Assembly (NCBI GenBank): GCA_018263495.1 | Contig: JAANXC010000081.1 | Coordinates: 1 to 34,593 of the forward strand | Origin: Nitrososphaerota archaeon | GTDB lineage: Archaea; Thermoproteota; Nitrososphaeria; Nitrososphaerales; Nitrosopumilaceae | Direction of reading: 5' to 3' | DNA: 34,593 nt | In this document: positions 28,388-34,593 of the stretch, in pieces | Layout of the letters: every line of letters begins with the position of its first letter | Position numbering within the stretch: position 1 is the stretch's first letter | The notes under the pieces: generated by a model | The model's input: the letters and a program-made list of their open reading frames with translations, nothing else | The model's database searches: none | Told to the model about the DNA's origin: nothing | Position numbers and translations under genes: made by a program

Positions 28388-28594
28388 ATGACTGATATCA
28401 ATGACGTTATGCCAAAAATTCCGTCTATGAAATGGGGTGCATTGATGAATCGAGCACCGACAAGCGGTAAAGTTAAGGAATTAAATAGAATTTTTCCACA
28501 TAATGGAAAATGGCATACAGTCTTTGAAGAAAAAGATCATACATACATTGATGACAAGCTTGTTTGGAAAAAAGACAAAAAAGCTTGGACATAA
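28388..28594 (+). CDS. Small hypothetical protein (68 aa)
   Basis: ATG-started ORF, Lys/Trp-rich (NGKWHTVFEEKDHTYIDDKLVWKKDKKAWT). Confidence 0.5.
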   Translation: MTDINDVMPKIPSMKWGALMNRAPTSGKVKELNRIFPHNGKWHTVFEEKDHTYIDDKLVWKKDKKAWT

Positions 28595-28595
28595 G

Positions 28596-29879
28596 CTAAT
28601 ATTTTATGATCAATCCTATATCCATTAAATTAGTATGAGTTGATCCTGTCTTTATCAACCCACCATACTTTTTAAAAAATGAATAGGAATCATTGTTCTC
28701 CAAGTAGGAAGAAATTTTTTGTAGGTTAGATGAATTATTATCACTTAAAGCTCCAGCACATGTTGTGTTTCCATCAATACCATCCGTTGAAATTGAAGAA
28801 ACTAACACACGATGATCAGAACCATGAATTAATTTTAAGATCTGTAGAACAAGTTCTTGGTTGCGACCTCCTTTCCCATTTCCCTTTACTTGTACTGTCG
28901 GTTCACCACCAAATATTATACATGAATTCTTCTTCTCTGATATCATTCGTACAATTTTTTTTGCTGATACACTGACATCATGCTTGATTGGTGAATAAAC
29001 CTTGGTAGTAAACCCAAGTCGCCTGGATTTTAAAACCATAACGTCCAAACAGTCATGATTAGTTGCTATGATTTTATTCTTGATCGTTAATCTGTTCGGT
29101 TTCATTGTCTTTGTATTCAGACCACGTTTTAGGTGTCTAATTACTTTTTTTGGAAGTTTTTTTCCCAGGGAATATTTAGTTATTATCTTTATTGCGTCAG
29201 AAAATGTTGTATTATCATTATACGTACATCCTGATGAAATGACCGATAAATCGTTACTGACAACATCTGACATTACCAATGCACATCCATCACAATTCAT
29301 GTTTTGAACAAGCTTGCCACCCTTGATCATTGACAGATGTTTTCTAACACAGTTAAATTCATCAATTGTTGCACCACATTGCAATAATAATTTGGTCACG
29401 GATTTTTTTTCACTCAAAGTTATGTTATCTGGAAGAGCCAACAAAGAGGAACCTCCGCCGGACACCAAAAATAGCACAAAATCCCTCTTAGAACAATTGT
29501 TAACTAATTCTCGCACCGCTTTTCCTGCTCTTACACTTTCTTTATCAGGTAATGGATGTCCAGAATAAAAAATCTTGAATTTTTTACTAACTATTGAAGA
29601 TTTAGTGTGTTTTGGAGCTACAATTATTCCCTGTGAAATACTAATTTTCTTTGATACATATTCTGCCATAGAATCTGAGGCCTTTCCATATGCAACCACA
29701 AAAATTTTCCCATAGTTCGATAAAAATATACGATTTTTTTCCAGTCGAATGTGATTTTTACCCACAAATGATTTTAGGAAATTTTTTGGCTCTGCGGCGG
29801 TTAACCCCGCTTCTAATATCTGTAATGCTTTTTTCTTCACTTTTGTATTTGCTAATGAATTAAAATTCCTAATCATCAT
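28596..29879 (-). CDS. Glycerate 2-kinase (DUF4147/MOFRL family)
   Basis: VVAYGKASDSMAEYV, YSGHPLPDKESVRAGKAVRELV, FLVSGGGSSLLALP, IFGGEPTVQVKGNGKGGRNQELVL, SISTDGIDGNTTCAGAL. Confidence 0.9.
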   Translation of the reverse strand: MMIRNFNSLANTKVKKKALQILEAGLTAAEPKNFLKSFVGKNHIRLEKNRIFLSNYGKIFVVAYGKASDSMAEYVSKKISISQGIIVAPKHTKSSIVSKKFKIFYSGHPLPDKESVRAGKAVRELVNNCSKRDFVLFLVSGGGSSLLALPDNITLSEKKSVTKLLLQCGATIDEFNCVRKHLSMIKGGKLVQNMNCDGCALVMSDVVSNDLSVISSGCTYNDNTTFSDAIKIITKYSLGKKLPKKVIRHLKRGLNTKTMKPNRLTIKNKIIATNHDCLDVMVLKSRRLGFTTKVYSPIKHDVSVSAKKIVRMISEKKNSCIIFGGEPTVQVKGNGKGGRNQELVLQILKLIHGSDHRVLVSSISTDGIDGNTTCAGALSDNNSSNLQKISSYLENNDSYSFFKKYGGLIKTGSTHTNLMDIGLIIKY

Positions 29880-29958
29880 TTTATAATTTTATTTTAAATA
29901 AATAAACCAAGTCTTCAATGATTGGAAGGTATAATAATAATCAAAATCTCAATAAATC

Positions 29959-30906
29959 ATGCATACAGTAAGAATACCAAAAATAATTCAATTTGGTGAA
30001 AATGCACTTTCTGAAGCGGAGTATCCAAAAAATGCATTAGTTGTAACAACTGCTCCACCTGAAATATCTGGCAGGTGGTTAGACAAAATGGGCATACAAG
30101 ACTATATGTTGTATGATAAAGTTAAACCAGAACCATCCATTGAAGATGTAAATGTTGTTGTATCTGAATACAAAGGAAAAAACCCATCAGTGCTAATTGG
30201 TCTTGGTGGCGGAAGTTCTATGGATGTTGTAAAATATGCATCAGAAGAATTTGGTCTAGAAAAAATTTTAATCCCTACAACTTTTGGTACCGGAGCTGAG
30301 ATGACAACTTATTGTGTTTTAAAATTTGATGGTAAGAAAAAACTTCTTGGTCCTGAAAAAAGATTCCTTGCAGATCGTGCTATCATTGATTCATATTTTA
30401 TGGATGGCACACCGGAACAAATACTCAAAAACTCTGTATGTGATGCTTGTGCACAAGCAACAGAAGGATATGACAGTAAAATGGGAAATGAACTTACAAG
30501 AACATTATGTAAACAAGCGTTTGACGTATTATATGATGCAATTATGAATGACAAGCCTGAAAATTATCCATATGGTTCCATGCTTTCGGGTATGGGTTTT
30601 GGAAATTGTTCTACAACGCTAGGACATGCATTATCATATGTATTTTCTAATGAGGGTATTGCTCATGGGTACTCTTTATCTTCATGCACTACCATAGCAC
30701 ACAAACACAACAAATCAATTTTCTATGAAAAATTCAAAGAAGTTATTGAAAAAATTGGTTTTGATAAAATGAAGTTAAAGGCTCCTGTCGATGAAGCAGC
30801 TGACATTGTAATGACTGACAAGGGTCATCTTGATCCAAACCCAATTCCAATTTCGAAAGAAGATGTCATCAAATGTCTTAATGACATTAATGATGGCAAT
30901 CTTTGA
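29959..30906 (+). CDS. Iron-containing-type alcohol dehydrogenase; candidate malonic semialdehyde reductase of the 3HP/4HB cycle
   Basis: GLGGGSSMDVVKYASEE, PTTFGTGAEMT, DACAQATEGY, GMGFGNCSTTLGHALS...GIAHG. Location near cdvC fits my memory of N. maritimus Nmar_1110 (MSAR) and Nmar_1088 (CdvC). Confidence 0.8.
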   Translation: MHTVRIPKIIQFGENALSEAEYPKNALVVTTAPPEISGRWLDKMGIQDYMLYDKVKPEPSIEDVNVVVSEYKGKNPSVLIGLGGGSSMDVVKYASEEFGLEKILIPTTFGTGAEMTTYCVLKFDGKKKLLGPEKRFLADRAIIDSYFMDGTPEQILKNSVCDACAQATEGYDSKMGNELTRTLCKQAFDVLYDAIMNDKPENYPYGSMLSGMGFGNCSTTLGHALSYVFSNEGIAHGYSLSSCTTIAHKHNKSIFYEKFKEVIEKIGFDKMKLKAPVDEAADIVMTDKGHLDPNPIPISKEDVIKCLNDINDGNL

Positions 30907-31003
30907 ATATCATATTTAATTTTCGCATAAAATTAGGTGTGACTTATCTTTGTGAAACTTATTAAGATTGAAATTCAAGAGTTTCTACTAGGTGTAATAT
31001 CAA

Positions 31004-32089
31004 ATGATAAAATTTGGAATTCAAAATGGGCTAAATGTTGCTAGAGCAGGTTATTCTGAAGATCAAATTCTAACTGCATGTATGTTAGCTGACCGTACTG
31101 GCTATGACTCTATTTTCTACATGGACCACACAAATGTTCCACAATGGAAAAATGCAATTGTACTTGACCCATGGGTCATGTTATCATCAATTGCAGCTGT
31201 TACAAATCATGTTGAATTAGGAACTTGCGTTACTGATGCAATTAGAAGACACCCATCAAATATTGCATTAGCAGCAATCACATTGGACAGAGTTTCAAAA
31301 GGGAGAGCAATTTTAGGAATTGGTGCGGGTGAAGCTCAAAACCTAAAAGAATTTTGCATACCATTTGAGAAACCTGTTTCTAAATGGGAAGAACAAATCC
31401 AAGTAATCAAAAAATTGTATGGTTCAACTCCAGATAACACTGTAGATTATGAAGGTAAGTATTACAAATTAGAATCTGCGTGCCTTCAAGCTCCACCGAT
31501 AAGAAAACCGCATCCACCAACATACATGGCGTCCGGTGGAAAGAGAACATTGCAACTAACGGGAAAATATGGTGATGGTTGGTTACCAATTGGATATACA
31601 CCAGAATTATTTGAGGATCATAAAAAGCAAATAGAAACATCAATGAATGAAAACAACAGGACCCAGGAAGAAAAAGATAATTTTCAAATGGCATTAGATA
31701 TTGATGTTTACTTTTCTGACGACGCCGAAGAATCTTGGGCTAAGATGAAGGAGGCTGTAAAAGTTAGTCTGTTTAAGCCTGAAATACTTAGAGTGCATGG
31801 ACTTAAAGAAATTGAAGGATTTGATTTTAGGAAATACTTTACGGAATATTCTATGTCTAACCAAGATTGGATTGTAAAAATGCGTGAGGCTGCGACAAAA
31901 ATTCCAGATGCTATTGCAAGATCATCAACCGGTGTTGGTACACCTGATGATATAATTCCAATATTTGAGAGGTTTCTTAAGGCAGGTGTAAATCATTTTG
32001 TAATCAGGTTCTGGGGTAAAAACTACTTTGGTTCTATTGATAAATTTGCCACTCATGTGATTCCTTATTTTAAGGAACAGAATAAGTAA
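31004..32089 (+). CDS. LLM-class flavin/F420-dependent oxidoreductase (Mer-like)
   Basis: GYDSIFYMDHTNVPQW, VELGTCVTDAIRRHPSNIALAAITLDRVSKGRAILGIGAGEAQN, bacterial-luciferase-like TIM barrel. Confidence 0.88.
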   Translation: MIKFGIQNGLNVARAGYSEDQILTACMLADRTGYDSIFYMDHTNVPQWKNAIVLDPWVMLSSIAAVTNHVELGTCVTDAIRRHPSNIALAAITLDRVSKGRAILGIGAGEAQNLKEFCIPFEKPVSKWEEQIQVIKKLYGSTPDNTVDYEGKYYKLESACLQAPPIRKPHPPTYMASGGKRTLQLTGKYGDGWLPIGYTPELFEDHKKQIETSMNENNRTQEEKDNFQMALDIDVYFSDDAEESWAKMKEAVKVSLFKPEILRVHGLKEIEGFDFRKYFTEYSMSNQDWIVKMREAATKIPDAIARSSTGVGTPDDIIPIFERFLKAGVNHFVIRFWGKNYFGSIDKFATHVIPYFKEQNK

Positions 32090-32121
32090 AACATAATTCA
32101 GTTACTTGGATTAAAAATAAC

Positions 32122-32772
32122 ATGGAGGACTTTTTGATACGACGAGACCATCGAAAGTTACAAATAAAATCAAAAGAAAAAATTATTGAATTTCTAAGCT
32201 CTCAGCAAACTGGTAGGGTGGCAAGTATTGATGAGAATGGATTCCCACAAATTATTCCAATGAATTTTGTATTCATTAATGATATAATTTACATGCATTC
32301 TCACATAAGAGGTGAAAAACTTGATAACATTAAGCGTAATCAAAAAGTAGGATTTGAAGTAGATAAAAGTCTAGAATTTCTACCATCGTATTTTTCAGAT
32401 CCTACTGATGCATCTCTTGCCGATACATTGTACATAAGCGTCGTAATAAAAGGAAATGGTAGTATTGTTTCAGATAAGAAAGAAAAAACTATTGCGCTAA
32501 ATGGTCTGATGAAAAAATACCAACCTGAGGGTGGATATGAACCAATCAAACCTGACATGGATGTTCTAAAGGGAGTTGAGGTTATCAAAATTGTCCCAGA
32601 ATCATTAACAGGAAAATACAAAATTGGCCAGAACATGGACATGAAATCACGTGTTGAACTTGCGAAACTGATCTTAGAAAGAAATTCCCCTACTGCAAAA
32701 GAAACGTTGAATATTATGGGATTCAGGATAGTAGATAATGAACTAAAGTTAATCGATGATACCCCATGGTAA
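32122..32772 (+). CDS. Pyridoxamine 5'-phosphate oxidase/F420-binding split-barrel family protein
   Basis: FLSSQQTGRVASIDENGFPQIIPMNFVFINDIIYMHSHIRGEKLDNIKRNQKVGFEVDK is the split-barrel FMN/F420 fold pattern. Confidence 0.85.
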   Translation: MEDFLIRRDHRKLQIKSKEKIIEFLSSQQTGRVASIDENGFPQIIPMNFVFINDIIYMHSHIRGEKLDNIKRNQKVGFEVDKSLEFLPSYFSDPTDASLADTLYISVVIKGNGSIVSDKKEKTIALNGLMKKYQPEGGYEPIKPDMDVLKGVEVIKIVPESLTGKYKIGQNMDMKSRVELAKLILERNSPTAKETLNIMGFRIVDNELKLIDDTPW

Positions 32773-32807
32773 TCTATAGCTTTATTTTATGAACAGAATT
32801 AAACAAT

Positions 32808-33431
32808 GTGTTGCTTAAACTCGCAATTTTAATCTCCGGGAGAGGGAGCAACATGAAGTCTATACTTAATGCGGTACAAAAACAAAATATTCCAATTAAA
32901 CCTGCAATAGTTATTTCGAACAAACAGTCGGCAAACGGATTAAAGATTGCAAGGAAACTTGGAGTACAAACTGAAATTGTCGAAAGTAAGGGATTTCAAG
33001 GAACAAGATGGGAATACGACCAAAAAATAATACATGTACTGAGTAAATACGATATTACGCCAAAAAATTCTCTGATTTGTCTTGCGGGGTTCATGAGAAT
33101 ACTAAGCCCAGAATTTATTAAAAAATTTAAAAATCGAATACTAAATATTCATCCTTCCATTTTGCCTGCATTTCCAGGACTAGATGCACAAAGACAAGCG
33201 ATTGAATCAGGTGTAAGTCATTCAGGTTGCACTGTTCATTTTGTGGATGAGGGTGTAGATACTGGACCGATTCTTGTTCAGGAAATGGTAAAAATCAAAA
33301 ATGACGATACTGAGGAAACCTTGTCAAAGAGAATATTAGCAAAAGAACACAAAGCTTACCCTGAAGCTGTAAGACTCATAGCAGAAAAGAAAATCAGTGT
33401 GGTTGGAAGAAAGGTAAAAATTCTTTCCTAG
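32808..33431 (+). CDS. purN: Phosphoribosylglycinamide formyltransferase
   Basis: LAILISGRGSNMKSIL, LAGFMRILSPEFI, NIHPSILPAFPGLDAQRQAIESGVSHSGCTVHFVDEGVDTGPIL. True start may be the TTG at 32811. Confidence 0.93.
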   Translation: MLLKLAILISGRGSNMKSILNAVQKQNIPIKPAIVISNKQSANGLKIARKLGVQTEIVESKGFQGTRWEYDQKIIHVLSKYDITPKNSLICLAGFMRILSPEFIKKFKNRILNIHPSILPAFPGLDAQRQAIESGVSHSGCTVHFVDEGVDTGPILVQEMVKIKNDDTEETLSKRILAKEHKAYPEAVRLIAEKKISVVGRKVKILS

Positions 33432-33748
33432 GAATCAGAACCACCAAAAAAATATAGAACAGAAAGATTTTTTGTGTTACCATAAAAGCGGTGGGGAACA
33501 TCTTTTGCTACAAAATAGATCTCTTCCTTTTTGATACGATGAGACTTGTCATTAATTTGTAAAAATCCATTTCCGTCTAGAATGTAGTAAATTTCATCAG
33601 AATCATGCGGTTCTTGTGTGTCGTTTTCACCAGGTTTTAAAAATATGACACCAACTGCCAAGGATTTCTTATTGATGAAAGTATGAAAATACGAGTTATT
33701 TTTTTTTAATTTATTCAAATATTCAATCGTGTCGAATTTTATTTTCAA
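33428..33748 (-). CDS. Cupin-domain protein
   Basis: Cupin motifs PGENDTQEPHDSDEIYYILDGNG...VAKDVPHRFYG. I favour the TTG at 33748 over the track start at 33805 because the extra N-terminus looks non-coding. Tail overlaps the convergent purN by 4 nt. Confidence 0.8.
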   Translation of the reverse strand: MKIKFDTIEYLNKLKKNNSYFHTFINKKSLAVGVIFLKPGENDTQEPHDSDEIYYILDGNGFLQINDKSHRIKKEEIYFVAKDVPHRFYGNTKNLSVLYFFGGSDS

Positions 33749-33847
33749 TAAAAAAATAAACTTTTTGAACCCTTTAAGGATTAACACTAATTCTAAATAT
33801 TGCAAAACTCATTGCTTATTTAGGGGATAATTACAATATTTTTTGAA

Positions 33848-34593
33848 ATGGCAAAGTGGGCTGATTATCTAATTTCTCAAGTATTATATGATCAAAATCA
33901 CATCATCACTAAAGTAAAACAACATCGTGATATTGGAAATAAAATAAGCGGTGGAGAAATTGTAGACCGTGATGCCCTTGCTAATAATTTAGGACATGGT
34001 GTCAAATACATGACAGTTTATGGTGACCTTGGCAAGATTAGGATGGGGAAAAATGTTAGATACTTTAGAGCATATGAGGATCATTACATTAGAATTGATG
34101 ACAATAAAGTTATGACAGATAATTTAGGCGAATTACCTGGTCTTGTTGAATCCCAACAAGAAGAACAACCTGTATTGGCTGAAGCAAAACCAAAACCAGC
34201 TGTTGAAACAAAGCCATTATCTGAACTCAGTTCTGCGTTCTTCTCTGAACAAGTTGAGCAGGAACCAGAACCAGCTGCTGTGGAGACAGAGGTAACACCG
34301 GAACCAGCTGCTGTGGAGACCGAAGTTACACCGGAACCAGCTGCTGTGGAGACCGAGGTAACACCTGAACCAGCTGCTGTGGAGACCGAAGTTACACCTG
34401 AACCAGCTGCTGTGGAGACAGAAGTTGCGCCGAAAGCAGCTAAAAAGAAGGTTATGAAAACTAAATCGCCAACTAAGAAGAAATCAGCTAAGAAACCTAC
34501 TAAGAAGAAATCAGCTAAGAAACCTACTAAGAAGAAATCAGCTAAGAAACCTACTAAGAAGAAATCAGCTAAGAAACCTACTAAGAAGAAATC
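33848..34593 (+). CDS. DUF3892-like protein with acidic Pro/Glu repeat and Lys-rich histone-H1-like tail, truncated by the window edge
   Basis: ATG 33848 opens a frame to the window end: MAKWADYLISQVLYDQNHIITKVKQ...DNLGELPGL, then (EPAAVETEVTP)n, then (PTKKKSAKK)n. Not in the ORF track because there is no stop. Confidence 0.8.
   Translation, partial: MAKWADYLISQVLYDQNHIITKVKQHRDIGNKISGGEIVDRDALANNLGHGVKYMTVYGDLGKIRMGKNVRYFRAYEDHYIRIDDNKVMTDNLGELPGLVESQQEEQPVLAEAKPKPAVETKPLSELSSAFFSEQVEQEPEPAAVETEVTPEPAAVETEVTPEPAAVETEVTPEPAAVETEVTPEPAAVETEVAPKAAKKKVMKTKSPTKKKSAKKPTKKKSAKKPTKKKSAKKPTKKKSAKKPTKKK
34268..34432 (+). repeat. Coding minisatellite: 5 x 33 bp units (EPAAVETEVTP)
   Basis: Five consecutive 33-nt units starting gaaccagctgctgtggagac, with mostly synonymous differences. 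Confidence 0.9.
34469..34593 (+). repeat. Coding minisatellite: 27 bp units (PTKKKSAKK), running off the window
   Basis: ccaactaagaagaaatcagctaagaaa then cctactaagaagaaatcagctaagaaa repeated; four complete units and a partial fifth. Confidence 0.9.

Noticed and set aside
34469-34593. Possible CRISPR array at the window end
   Set aside because: Repeats are contiguous, in-frame 27-bp coding units without unique spacers.

Overview
The 34.6 kb window is AT-rich archaeal DNA. Its gene content looks like a marine ammonia-oxidizing thaumarchaeon (Nitrosopumilus-like): Vps4/CdvC ATPase, archaeal AspS, an Fe-ADH resembling malonic semialdehyde reductase, F420-type LLM and split-barrel proteins, and a DtxR/MntR regulator. 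It is mostly housekeeping: an ilvB-ilvN-leuA-leuB cluster, carA-carB, citrate synthase, purN, a paired UDG4/AAG glycosylase operon, an LsrF-like aldolase plus Zn-ADH, a RecJ-like DHH protein and glycerate 2-kinase. I found no CRISPR array, rRNA, tRNA or transposase. Both ends cut through coding sequence, and the length would fit a fosmid-type insert. The points most worth a second look are: (1) a 542-aa SDR with the domain layout of the C-terminal half of bacterial malonyl-CoA reductase, but with the YxxxK lysine replaced by Gln; (2) a 21-nt in-frame, palindrome-bearing insertion with a UAA stop in the conserved CarB N-terminus, with no canonical in-frame start upstream; (3) a DUF3892-like protein running into an acidic 11-aa repeat and then a histone-H1-like Lys-rich repeat; (4) three unlisted microproteins (a 29-aa zinc ribbon and two tandem single-TM peptides). 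No clearly new multi-gene system was recognised.
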